64,000 nt of DNA, taken from assembly GCA_964535735.1 (NCBI GenBank), contig CAZHTM010000001.1, positions 1 through 64,000 on the forward strand, read 5' to 3'. A program made the position numbers and the translations under genes. Of the stretch, positions 8,418 to 16,994 are shown one piece after another. The notes beneath the pieces were generated by a model that worked only from the letters and a program-made list of their open reading frames with translations, had not been told where the DNA came from and did no database searches. This stretch comes from J089 sp964535735. Its GTDB lineage: Bacteria > Fidelibacterota > Marinisomatia > Marinisomatales > J089. The first letter of the stretch is position 1; the number at the start of each line of letters is the position of its first letter.

Positions 8418-10034
8418 ATGATCACAGCCAAATCGATTGGATTATACGAACTTGGTCTCACTGGTGTTGGACGGATTGAACGAAATTTGCCAATGGAAAG
8501 TCTAGTGGAGGATTCCATCCTTCATAAACAAGGGAAAATGGCCATGCGCGGCGCAGTGATGGTGGACACGGGGCGATATACGGGCCGTTCCCCGAAAGAT
8601 AAATATTTTGTAGAGGAACCTAGTTCTTCCGATAAGATTTGGTGGGGACCAGTAAATCAACCTGTGTCCGAAAAGATTTTTGATGAATTATATACCAAAG
8701 TTATCAGCTATTACAATCACGCTAGTGATTCTAATACTTATGTTTTTGACGGCTTTGCAGGCGCGGATCCGGAATACCGTTTACCGATCCGGATTGTAGC
8801 CAAACGAGCTTGGCAAGCGCATTTTTGCCATAACATGTTTATCCGTCCTTCAGAGGAGGAGTTAGCTGACTTTAAACCGGAATTCACCATCATCAATGCT
8901 TCCGATGTGTACAATGACCATTTTGAAAAGCATGGCATGAATTCCGAAACCTTTATTCTGTTCCATCTGGGTCGGAAAGTGGTCATTATCGGTGGCACCG
9001 AATATGGTGGTGAGATTAAAAAGGGCGTGTTTTCAATCCTAAATTATCTTCTGCCTCAAAAGGGCGTATTATCCATGCACTGTTCTGCCAATGTGGATAA
9101 GAATGGAGAAAACACAACAATCTTTTTTGGTCTTAGCGGAACGGGGAAAACGACCCTGTCCACCGATCCAAATCGACCTTTAATTGGTGACGACGAACAC
9201 GGCTGGTCTGATCGAGGTATATTCAATTTTGAGGGTGGATGTTATGCTAAAGTTATCAATTTGAATCCGGAACATGAGCCCGATATTTACAAGGCCATAC
9301 GTCATGGTGCTCTTTTGGAAAATGTGGTGTATGATGAGCGGACACGAATCATCGACTTTAATGATTCGTCCAAAACTGAGAATACACGGGTGTCCTATCC
9401 TTTGAATTATATTAAAAATTCATTGGCGGCTCAGGGTAAACCCAGTATGGGACCCCATCCGAAGCAGATCATCTTTCTGGCCTGTGACGCTTACGGCGTT
9501 TTGCCCCCCGTGGCCAAATTAACCCCAGAACAAGCCATGTACCATTTCATTAGCGGGTATACAGCAAAAGTGGCGGGAACGGAGCGAGGCGTGACCGATC
9601 CAGTGGCCACGTTTTCACCCTGTTTTGGGGGACCTTTTTTAACCCTTCACCCCTCTGTCTACGCCCGGTTATTAAAAGAAAAAATGAACAAACATGGTGT
9701 AAAAGCGTATTTGGTTAATACAGGGTGGGTTGGAGGATCCGCCAGTTCAGGGATTCCCCGAATTTCCCTACCCCTGACTCGAAAGATTATTGACGCTATC
9801 TTAGATGGAACGATTGAATCGTGCACATTTGTAACCGATCCTATGTTCAAATTTCAAATTCCTACCCGCTTGGGTGATCTGGACCCAAGCATATTGAATC
9901 CAAGGGATGCGTGGCCGGATTCTCAGGCTTATGAAGAGACCGCCCGAACCTTGGTGAAAAAATTCCAGGAAAATTTCCGAAATTACGACCTCGGTGATCC
10001 GGACATCCGGGCCGCGGGTCCTGAAATCTCTTAA
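8418..10034 (+). CDS. pckA: Phosphoenolpyruvate carboxykinase (ATP)
   Basis: Interconverts oxaloacetate and PEP using ATP/ADP, for gluconeogenesis or anaplerosis. At 538 aa it has the length of the ATP-type enzyme. The substrate-site motif TGRSPKDK (55-62) and the P-loop GLSGTGKTT (238-246) are present, followed by the metal-binding region DDEHGW (258-263). A strong AGGAGG lies 5 nt before the ATG. It starts 9 bp after the recombinase stop and may be read from the same transcript. GTP-type PEPCK is excluded by the motifs. Confidence 0.97.
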   Translation: MITAKSIGLYELGLTGVGRIERNLPMESLVEDSILHKQGKMAMRGAVMVDTGRYTGRSPKDKYFVEEPSSSDKIWWGPVNQPVSEKIFDELYTKVISYYNHASDSNTYVFDGFAGADPEYRLPIRIVAKRAWQAHFCHNMFIRPSEEELADFKPEFTIINASDVYNDHFEKHGMNSETFILFHLGRKVVIIGGTEYGGEIKKGVFSILNYLLPQKGVLSMHCSANVDKNGENTTIFFGLSGTGKTTLSTDPNRPLIGDDEHGWSDRGIFNFEGGCYAKVINLNPEHEPDIYKAIRHGALLENVVYDERTRIIDFNDSSKTENTRVSYPLNYIKNSLAAQGKPSMGPHPKQIIFLACDAYGVLPPVAKLTPEQAMYHFISGYTAKVAGTERGVTDPVATFSPCFGGPFLTLHPSVYARLLKEKMNKHGVKAYLVNTGWVGGSASSGIPRISLPLTRKIIDAILDGTIESCTFVTDPMFKFQIPTRLGDLDPSILNPRDAWPDSQAYEETARTLVKKFQENFRNYDLGDPDIRAAGPEIS

Positions 10035-10049
10035 AGACAGGAGGCTGAC

Positions 10050-10337
10050 GTGATTGTTGAGTTCACAGCGCGCCATTTTCAGGCACCTACCAACTTGCGT
10101 GAATATGCAGAAAAAGAAGTACAGAAGATTAAAAAAGTCTTTGATCGGGCAACCCAATGCCAGGTGATTCTGATTCAGGAGAAAAAGGGATTCACCACCG
10201 AATTAAATGTCTCAATTCCTAACCGGAAATTGAATGTAAAAGAAACCACAGATAATGTGACCAAATCCATCGATCGTGCTGTGGATACCATGATTCAACG
10301 AGTAACCAAGATAAAAGAGAAACATTACCAGTACTAA
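10050..10337 (+). CDS. hpf: Short-form ribosome hibernation promoting factor (HPF/RaiA family)
   Basis: Binds the 30S decoding region and silences ribosomes in starvation. 95 aa is the short form, without the C-terminal dimerisation domain of long HPF. The pattern FTARHFQAP at the start and the basic beta-strand region NVSIPNRKLNVKE are typical of the fold. The start is a GTG with AGGAGG about 6 nt upstream. It lies 15 bp after pckA and 20 bp before the nucleotidyltransferase, so it is probably co-transcribed with both. Confidence 0.92.
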   Translation: MIVEFTARHFQAPTNLREYAEKEVQKIKKVFDRATQCQVILIQEKKGFTTELNVSIPNRKLNVKETTDNVTKSIDRAVDTMIQRVTKIKEKHYQY

Positions 10338-10357
10338 CACCTATCGTTATTTTATAG

Positions 10358-11269
10358 ATGAAAGTTGTCATACCCGTAGCCGGGTATGGGACCCGACTTA
10401 GGCCCCATACCCTTGCTATTCAAAAAACGTTGCTACCGGTGGCGGGAAAACCCACCCTTGATCTTATTCTGGAACCGCTCATCAGCCAGGGAATCACCGA
10501 AATAACCCTGATAACAGGCCACTTTGGCGATCAGGTGAAACGTCATGTTGAATCGTATTCCGGTACCTTCCGTTTTGTCGAACAGACGGAACGGTTGGGA
10601 TTGGGACACGCTGTATATCAGGGATTGGAAGACCGGGATGAACCGGTGTTGATTCAATTGGGAGATACCATTTTCAAAGCGAATTATGAGACGTTTCTTT
10701 CTCAAGATCATAGCACAATTGCTGTCATGCCGGTGGATGACCCGTCCCGATTTGGGGTGATAGAAACAAACGGAACGGCCATTACCGGATTTTTTGAAAA
10801 GGTGGAAAACCCGCCCACAAATCTGGCTATCAGCGGCCTTTACGGATTGCGCGGTGAGCGTACATTGAAACAGGCCCTAGAAACGCTGTTTCAAAACGAT
10901 ATCAGAACGCGCGGGGAGTACCAACTTACCGATGCTCTGGCACTCATGCTGAAATCCGGAGAACCGTTTGAATATCGACAAGTCCCGTATTATGATGTGG
11001 GTGTACCCGAGACATTTTTAGAAACAAACCGCGCCTTGTTAAAACCCCGTCACGATGACTACGAGGGAGTGACAATCAAGGAACCGGTTCATATTGGGAG
11101 CAATTGCCATATTGAGAATTCAACGCTGGGACCGTTTGTCACGATCATGGATCATTGTACCATCCGCGATTGTGAAATTGAAGATGCCATCATTCTCGCC
11201 GATGCATCCCTTGTGAATCAAAAGATTAAAGGAAAAATCGTGGCCGGGGATGGGTCATTATCCTGTTAA
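10358..11269 (+). CDS. Sugar-1-phosphate nucleotidyltransferase
   Basis: Activates a sugar phosphate to an NDP-sugar. The N-terminal GT-A-like domain carries the signature GYGTRLRPHT (9-18) and the acidic LGDTIF segment. The last 70 residues have the hexapeptide-repeat look of a left-handed beta-helix (IGSNCHIEN, TLGPFVTIM, IRDCEIED). Total 303 aa. This matches the RmlA/GalU/GlmU-like superfamily, but the nucleotide and sugar cannot be read from sequence. The ATG lacks a good ribosome binding site. No other sugar-nucleotide pathway gene is adjacent, although a phosphohexomutase lies at 26490. Confidence 0.85.
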   Translation: MKVVIPVAGYGTRLRPHTLAIQKTLLPVAGKPTLDLILEPLISQGITEITLITGHFGDQVKRHVESYSGTFRFVEQTERLGLGHAVYQGLEDRDEPVLIQLGDTIFKANYETFLSQDHSTIAVMPVDDPSRFGVIETNGTAITGFFEKVENPPTNLAISGLYGLRGERTLKQALETLFQNDIRTRGEYQLTDALALMLKSGEPFEYRQVPYYDVGVPETFLETNRALLKPRHDDYEGVTIKEPVHIGSNCHIENSTLGPFVTIMDHCTIRDCEIEDAIILADASLVNQKIKGKIVAGDGSLSC

Positions 11270-11348
11270 TCTGTAGTGATTCTGGTTTGGTCGGATAGCG
11301 ACTGTCAGTAAATTCACCGTTCATTTTCATCTTAAAAAGGAGTTTTAC

Positions 11349-12524
11349 ATGGGAGTAACCCATTTTACGTCCGAATCGGTCACCGAAGGACATCCGGACA
11401 AAGTTTGTGACGCCATCTCAGATGCGATTTTGGATGATTTGCTTTCTCAGGATCCGGAATCCCGGGTCGCCTGCGAAACACTAGCCACCACGGGTTTGGT
11501 CGTGGTTAGTGGTGAAATCACGACCAGTGGGTTTGTGGAAGTGGAGAAAATTGTAAAACAGACCCTCAACGATATTGGGTACGTAGATTTAGCCTATGGC
11601 ATGGATAGTGAATCAGTAAAAGTGATCTCTTCCATCCATCAGCAAAGTCCGGAAATTGCTCAGGGTGTGGATGCCAGCGATGATCACGAGCAGGGAGCCG
11701 GTGATCAGGGCTTAATGTTTGGTTATGCGTGTACCGAGACAAAAGAATTGATGCCTGTACCGATCCAACTGGCCCAGCGGTTGACCGCTCGGTTGGCGGA
11801 GGTTCGGAAATCCGGTGAGTTAGAGTGGCTGGGACCGGATGGAAAATCCCAAGTGACGGTTGAATATGTAGATGGAAAGCCGGTGCGAGTCACCAAGGCC
11901 GTTGTGGCCACGCAGCATAAAGATATGCTGGGTAAATTTGGGACACAAGCGAAGGAACACGCTTTTGTCCGTGAGGGCGTGATTGAACACGTCATTCTGC
12001 CGGTTTTAGAGGCCTCGGGTTTGCCATTCGTGAATGATTTTATTGTTAATGGAACCGGTCGTTTTGTGGAAGGCGGTCCCGATGCGGATACAGGTCTAAC
12101 GGGGCGGAAAATTATTGTGGATACTTACGGAGGGTACGCACCACATGGGGGCGGTGCCTTTTCCGGGAAAGATCCTTCCAAAGTGGATCGTTCGGCTACC
12201 TACATGGCTCGGTATATTGCCAAAAATATTGTGGCAGCTGAATTGGCAACTCGCTGCGAAGTTCAACTGTCCTACAGTATTGGTATTGCGGAGCCCACCT
12301 CTTTGTATGTTCGCACCTTTGGCACCGGCCGGATGAAAGACGAAGAATTGACGGAATTGGTACGGAATGTGTTTCCCTTAAAACCGGCGGAAATTATCCG
12401 ACATCTAGATTTAAAGAAACCGCGTTATCGAAAGACAGCGGCCTACGGCCATTTTGGGCGCGAATTACCTGAATTTACCTGGGAGAAAACCGATATGGTG
12501 GACGCCCTGAAATCCAATAGTTAA
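11349..12524 (+). CDS. metK: S-adenosylmethionine synthetase
   Basis: Makes SAM from methionine and ATP. 391 aa, standard length. Diagnostic motifs are GHPDKVCD (14-21), the GAGDQGLMFGYA hexapeptide region (116-127) and the P-loop-like GGGAFSGKD (267-275). AAGGAG lies 8 nt before the ATG. The 79-bp gap upstream is too short for most SAM riboswitches and shows no aptamer I recognise. ahcY follows after 13 bp, giving a compact SAM-making and SAH-clearing unit. Confidence 0.97.
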   Translation: MGVTHFTSESVTEGHPDKVCDAISDAILDDLLSQDPESRVACETLATTGLVVVSGEITTSGFVEVEKIVKQTLNDIGYVDLAYGMDSESVKVISSIHQQSPEIAQGVDASDDHEQGAGDQGLMFGYACTETKELMPVPIQLAQRLTARLAEVRKSGELEWLGPDGKSQVTVEYVDGKPVRVTKAVVATQHKDMLGKFGTQAKEHAFVREGVIEHVILPVLEASGLPFVNDFIVNGTGRFVEGGPDADTGLTGRKIIVDTYGGYAPHGGGAFSGKDPSKVDRSATYMARYIAKNIVAAELATRCEVQLSYSIGIAEPTSLYVRTFGTGRMKDEELTELVRNVFPLKPAEIIRHLDLKKPRYRKTAAYGHFGRELPEFTWEKTDMVDALKSNS

Positions 12525-12537
12525 TCCTGGGAGCATT

Positions 12538-13986
12538 ATGATTAATAAAACGAAAACAGCCACGGCAATTGCGGATACTCTGCCCTATAAAGTAAAAGAT
12601 ATTGCCTTAGCAGACGCCGGGCGAAAAGCCATCGGCATTGCCGAAAAAGAAATGCCGGGCCTCATGGCCACTCGCAAGAAATACGGACCCGAAAAACCTT
12701 TAGCGGGTTACCGACTCACAGGATCGTTGCACATGACGGTTGAAACAGCGGTTTTAATTGAGTCCCTTAAAGAACTGGGCGCCGATGTTCGCTGGGCCAG
12801 TTGCAATATATTTTCAACTCAGGATCACGCCGCCGCAGCCATCGCCGCAACCGGGACTCCGGTTTTTGCCTGGAAAGGGGAAAGTCTGGAAGAATACTGG
12901 TGGTGCACATTGCAGGCGCTCACGTTCCCCGGTGACCAGGGACCGAATTTGATTGTGGATGACGGGGGCGATGCGACGTTGCTGGTCCACAAAGGGTATG
13001 AATTGGAAGCATATTATGCCAAGCATCAAACGGTTCCTGAAATCACAACCAAGGTCAAAGAAGAACGGATCGTCGAAGAACTGCTCCGGGAAGTTTTAGC
13101 CAAAGATCCCAACCACTGGCACAAAGTGGTGGAAAATTTAATCGGGGTATCGGAAGAAACCACGACAGGGGTCCACCGTCTTCTGCAGATGGAAGCCAAT
13201 CAATCCCTGTTAGTGGCGGCTTACAATGTGAACGATTCCGTCACCAAATCTAAATTTGACAACATTTACGGCTGCCGCGAATCCCTGGCTGACGGGATCA
13301 AACGGGCCATGGATGTGATGATTGCCGGGAAGACTGTGCTGATTTGCGGATATGGTGACGTAGGACGAGGATGCGCTCAGTCCATGCGGGGCTACGGTGC
13401 TCGGGTTCTGGTTACTGAAATTGATCCGATTTGTGCGCTCCAGGCCAGTATGGAAGGCTATGAAGTGGTGACCGTAGAGCAGGGATTGAGTGAAGCCAAT
13501 ATTTTTGTTACGGCTACAGGTAATCGGGATGTCATCACCCTGGAACACATGAAAGGCATGAAAGATCAGGCCATTGTCTGCAATATCGGACATTTTGACA
13601 ATGAGATTCAGATGGATCGTCTGGATTCAGATCCCACTGTTGCCAAAGAAACAATCAAACCCCAGGTTGACCGGTACACCTTTGAAGATGGGCACCAGAT
13701 TTTTGTACTGGCGGAAGGACGGTTGGTAAATCTTGGTTGCGCCACGGGTCATCCAAGTTTTGTCATGTCCAATTCATTTACGAATCAGGTTCTGGCACAA
13801 ATGGCGTTGGCCAAGGATCGTCCAGAAATAGGTGTTTATCGGCTGCCGAAAAAACTGGATGAGGAAGTGGCCCGGCTTCATCTGGACCAATTGGGCGTCA
13901 CCCTCACCGAACTCACGGACGAACAAGCCGACTATATCGGTGTGCCCAAGGAAGGTCCCTATAAACCGGAGCATTATCGGTATTAG
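12538..13986 (+). CDS. ahcY: S-adenosylhomocysteine hydrolase
   Basis: Splits SAH into adenosine and homocysteine, relieving product inhibition of methyltransferases. 482 aa. Visible motifs are SLHMT (63-67), the substrate and lysine region NDSVTKSKFDN (232-242), the NAD-binding GYGDVGRG (271-278), and the C-terminal KPEHYRY tail, where a Lys-x-x-x-Tyr reaches the neighbouring subunit's NAD. The short linker region around 160-200 is the longer bacterial type. Paired with metK, so the organism uses the direct hydrolase route rather than MtnN/LuxS, at least in part. Confidence 0.97.
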   Translation: MINKTKTATAIADTLPYKVKDIALADAGRKAIGIAEKEMPGLMATRKKYGPEKPLAGYRLTGSLHMTVETAVLIESLKELGADVRWASCNIFSTQDHAAAAIAATGTPVFAWKGESLEEYWWCTLQALTFPGDQGPNLIVDDGGDATLLVHKGYELEAYYAKHQTVPEITTKVKEERIVEELLREVLAKDPNHWHKVVENLIGVSEETTTGVHRLLQMEANQSLLVAAYNVNDSVTKSKFDNIYGCRESLADGIKRAMDVMIAGKTVLICGYGDVGRGCAQSMRGYGARVLVTEIDPICALQASMEGYEVVTVEQGLSEANIFVTATGNRDVITLEHMKGMKDQAIVCNIGHFDNEIQMDRLDSDPTVAKETIKPQVDRYTFEDGHQIFVLAEGRLVNLGCATGHPSFVMSNSFTNQVLAQMALAKDRPEIGVYRLPKKLDEEVARLHLDQLGVTLTELTDEQADYIGVPKEGPYKPEHYRY

Positions 13987-14151
13987 TTCGTTAGCGGTAT
14001 GGAGGATGAAAAGTTGGAAACAGGGGGATGATTATAAAATAGAAAAAGATATGACAAACGGGATTCTTTGTATCTCAATCGCCAAAGATACATGAATCGG
14101 AATTCTCCGGTACTATTCAATCTTCAGGGAAGGAGCCGGTCGAATTTACGG

Positions 14152-14793
14152 ATGTCATCCTTTTTTACGTGTGTTGCTGTTTGCCTCCTTGTTTCGACTC
14201 TAACGCAACCGGCGAACGGTGAAGAGTTTGAGAAGACAATTACTCTTTTAAAACAATACGATAGTCAGATTAATAAGGCTGCCGCGGTATTTGGGATACC
14301 TTCCAGATTACTGGTCAGCGCTATTTATGCGGATCGCCGGATGCACTATAATTTACTGGACGCATCTTTGGACGTGCTGATAGCCCGGAATGGCCGGGAT
14401 AATTCCATTGGAATTGCACAAGTGCGGGTTAGCACGGCCTTATGGGTTGTGAAAACACTAAAAGATAAAAACAGTCCGTATTACCTTGGGGGAAAATTTG
14501 AAAATATCATTCCGGGTGAAATGACGAGAGACGAAATGATTAATTATCTTATCTTTCCCGATTCGAATTTATTTATTGCGGCAGCCTATTCAGCCATGAT
14601 TCTGAAACGGTGGAAAGACGCCGGCTTTGATATCGCCAACCGGGTTGAAATATTTGCCACACTTTACAATCTGGGTCCTTACCGAAGAGATGAAACGGAA
14701 AGAGAACCGCATCGAAATCCGGTTGCGAATGAATATGGATACGTGGCAAAAGATTTTTATTATTCCGCTTATTTGCGGGAAACATTTCCGTAA
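14152..14793 (+). CDS. Exported lysozyme-fold (transglycosylase-like) protein with atypical active site
   Basis: Exported protein of 213 aa counted from the ATG at 14152 (MSSFFTCVAVCLLVS, a signal peptide). Upstream in-frame starts exist at 14092 (ATG) and 14068 (TTG). A GGAG lies 16 nt before 14152, further than usual. The segment from IPSRLLVSAIY through DNSIGIAQVRVSTA aligns in pattern with lytic transglycosylases (helix, acid residue, then S-x-G-x-x-Q). Where those have Glu, this has Asp61 (IYADRR). It could be a weak or non-catalytic peptidoglycan-binding protein. Function is inferred from fold pattern only. Confidence 0.6.
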   Translation: MSSFFTCVAVCLLVSTLTQPANGEEFEKTITLLKQYDSQINKAAAVFGIPSRLLVSAIYADRRMHYNLLDASLDVLIARNGRDNSIGIAQVRVSTALWVVKTLKDKNSPYYLGGKFENIIPGEMTRDEMINYLIFPDSNLFIAAAYSAMILKRWKDAGFDIANRVEIFATLYNLGPYRRDETEREPHRNPVANEYGYVAKDFYYSAYLRETFP

Positions 14794-14830
14794 TAATTGC
14801 TTAATGTTGATCAATTTGAAATTAAATTTT

Positions 14831-14851
14831 AAAAAAAACCTTGCCCCCCCC
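14831..14851 (+). repeat. A8 and C8 homopolymer tracts upstream of a secreted-protein gene
   Basis: Eight A residues (14831-14838), CCTTG, then eight C residues (14844-14851), ending 40 bp before the start at 14892. Tracts this long are rare elsewhere in the window and could slip during replication. Confidence 0.6.
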
Positions 14852-14891
14852 GAATAATATATATTCCGCATACCATTTAATATTTTTTTCA

Positions 14892-15449
14892 ATGAGTTTA
14901 AAAAAATTCTTAATCATAACCGGTATGTTTTTTTCCGGGATGACCAACCTGGCGGGCCAATCCTTTCCTCCGCCAAAACCGCTATCAGATGAAGCCCAAA
15001 TCCGTATAATCCTGAATAATCTTGAGCAGGGTATCAAAGAGCAGAACATCCTGAAAATCACCGATGGAATAGCCCGGGTGTATCAGCACGGTGACAGTAC
15101 TTCCGCCCGGTTTTTACTGTGGGGAAGACTGAGAACCATTTTCGATCATTCTCAGAACCGATGGGATGATTCTTTATTTCTGGCCCTGACCCCACCGGGA
15201 GCCAATTTAACCGGCACCTGGGACTTTGAAATGGAAGTCGATACCATCCGGGTGCTGAACGATCAAATCGCCCGGGCAGAAACCTGGATCTATTTCAGCG
15301 CCTCAGAGCCGGATTCCGCCAGCGCCTGGAGGTTTGGGATAAAACATAGAGAAAATATAATGTTCAGGAAAATTGATGGAGAGTGGCGGGTGAAGAAAGT
15401 TGGAAAACTCATTCGAATATTAAATAGTTTCGGGAAAAATGTTAACTAA
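14892..15449 (+). CDS. Small secreted protein of unknown function
   Basis: I do not recognise this protein. From the ATG at 14892 it is 185 aa with a signal peptide (MSLKKFLIITGMFFSG, cleavage near AGQ). The mature part has an alternating helix and strand pattern, ending in strands with GEWRVKKVGKL. This recalls NTF2/SnoaL-like fold proteins in which a helical half precedes a curved sheet, but the resemblance is weak. No ribosome binding site precedes the ATG; the leader is T-rich. Its end overlaps the upstream open frame of the next gene, whose likely start is 15535. Confidence 0.65.
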   Translation: MSLKKFLIITGMFFSGMTNLAGQSFPPPKPLSDEAQIRIILNNLEQGIKEQNILKITDGIARVYQHGDSTSARFLLWGRLRTIFDHSQNRWDDSLFLALTPPGANLTGTWDFEMEVDTIRVLNDQIARAETWIYFSASEPDSASAWRFGIKHRENIMFRKIDGEWRVKKVGKLIRILNSFGKNVN

Positions 15450-15534
15450 TTTCTATTGTTTAAGGCTTATTATTAAACCACTAAATAAATTTCTTAGTAA
15501 GAGTTTTGGATTACTATTTTATCAGGATAATATT

Positions 15535-16170
15535 TTGAAAACCAAAACAGGTAGAAGGACTAATGAAAGGTTAGATGGGAATAAACGGCAAATACAGAAT
15601 AGAAAATATTTACTTTTTATATTGATACTCATTACTCTGATATATAGCTGTGAAGGGCTTGGTGAGGAATCGATAAGACCTGAACCGGATAGCGCCTTTA
15701 TTGTCAAGGATACCGCCAGTACTTATTATTGGTTTTGGGATGGGAAACATTTATCAGGAAATTCGGATGATATTTGCGGTACATGTGCAGGGAGGGCATT
15801 GAACACCGGGGACCGAACTTACAGCGGAATAGCCCTATTGGACTGGGATCGCCATAGCGAGACCTATACAACCAATTTGGGATCTTATGCAGATTTAGTG
15901 GTGGAGCAATTGACCGATTTAGGTTGGGATAGTTTAAACTGGGCCTGGCCTCCGTTAATATCCAGCGCCTGGAGGAACCCGGACCGTAACGCTAGGATCC
16001 CCGGAAGCTCTCCAACCTCTTTGCACATGTTCGGTAGAGCGATTGATTTTGAAGGTATAGATTCTACGCAACTTGACCTAATTTACGATGCAGTCTATAA
16101 TACTGGAGGAACACCAACACGTGAGAACTATCCAACAGGGTGGATCCATTCAAGTTGGCCTCCCTATTAA
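15535..16170 (+). CDS. M15-like peptidase lipoprotein
   Basis: Putative zinc peptidase of the VanY/D-Ala-D-Ala carboxypeptidase superfamily, anchored as a lipoprotein. I place the start at TTG 15535, which has AGGA 7 nt upstream, giving 211 aa; ATGs in this stretch are out of frame. A hydrophobic segment ends in the lipobox IYSC (Cys39). The M15 signature is visible as SLHMFGRAIDFE (His164, Asp171) and GWIHSSW (His205), the three expected zinc ligands. The domain before it (Tyr/Trp-rich, with CGTC) is unfamiliar. Likely acts on peptidoglycan stem peptides. The gene is somewhat AT-richer than its neighbours. Confidence 0.65.
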   Translation: MKTKTGRRTNERLDGNKRQIQNRKYLLFILILITLIYSCEGLGEESIRPEPDSAFIVKDTASTYYWFWDGKHLSGNSDDICGTCAGRALNTGDRTYSGIALLDWDRHSETYTTNLGSYADLVVEQLTDLGWDSLNWAWPPLISSAWRNPDRNARIPGSSPTSLHMFGRAIDFEGIDSTQLDLIYDAVYNTGGTPTRENYPTGWIHSSWPPY

Positions 16171-16185
16171 ATGCAGAGGGATCAA

Positions 16186-16992
16186 ATGACAATACCGAAT
16201 AGTAGTATGTTGAAATTTTTTGTTGCAGCCATTATTTCAATCCAAACTTTCTCAATTGGTCAAAAACAACCGGAAATAACTTTCAATAAATCTGAAGTAA
16301 TAGCAGGCTTGAAACACCCTGATTGGCAAGAACGGGCTAAGGTTTTGAAGTCAACTCCAATGACTCTACTGACAGATAAAGAAATTTCTGAAATGCTTAT
16401 TAACCTACTTAGTTCGGAAAATGATTCTTATTGGACAATCGTTCGCGGACCTGCTGAAGCCTGGGGTGAGTATTATCATTTATTGGTAAAAAAAGTCGGG
16501 GAAACCGGCAATGATAAAGCTATCCCCGTACTGATAAACTCTATTTATGCTGGAGGATCACGCCCGGCAGCTCAGGCCCTCGCCAGTTTTAGCGATAAAG
16601 GCATCCTGGCCTTGTTAGATGCTCTGGACAGGCCCGGGGATATGGAGCGTGAGATCGTACTTGAGACTATTACGTTAATGATTGCAATGCAAGCTATCGA
16701 AGATACAGGGACAATTCTATCCTCACAAACCAAGGAACGTCTTCAAGATACGATGATACCATTAACAACGAATTACTCACAGGTACCTGCTGTTCGGAAG
16801 GATGCTGTTAAAATTCTGGGTCACTTAGACAATCCGCGAGTGATCGCTCACTTAGAGTATCTGGCTGCTTCGGACCCTTATTACGTAGACTACTTCATAC
16901 CTGGGAAAAGAGGGAAAAGGATAAAAGGTCACCCCGTGCGAAAAGAGGCTCAAATCCAGCTCGAAAAGATTAGGAAATCAAGACCGGAATAA
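16186..16992 (+). CDS. Exported HEAT-repeat protein
   Basis: 268 aa from the ATG at 16186, chosen because AGAGG lies 6 nt upstream; an earlier ATG abuts the previous stop at 16171. A signal peptide (MLKFFVAAIISIQTFSIGQ) is followed by helical repeats with HEAT-like spacing (DKAIPVLINSIYAGG, KGILALLDALDRPG, NPRVIAHLEYLAASDP). HEAT arrays bind other proteins and have no catalytic residues of their own. The gene follows the M15-like gene almost directly and the propeller gene begins 2 bp after it, so the three are probably co-transcribed. Partner unknown. Confidence 0.7.
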   Translation: MTIPNSSMLKFFVAAIISIQTFSIGQKQPEITFNKSEVIAGLKHPDWQERAKVLKSTPMTLLTDKEISEMLINLLSSENDSYWTIVRGPAEAWGEYYHLLVKKVGETGNDKAIPVLINSIYAGGSRPAAQALASFSDKGILALLDALDRPGDMEREIVLETITLMIAMQAIEDTGTILSSQTKERLQDTMIPLTTNYSQVPAVRKDAVKILGHLDNPRVIAHLEYLAASDPYYVDYFIPGKRGKRIKGHPVRKEAQIQLEKIRKSRPE

Positions 16993-16994
16993 AA

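Noticed and set aside
11270..11348. Possible SAM riboswitch before metK
   Set aside because: The gap is only 79 bp and shows none of the conserved aptamer sequences I know.
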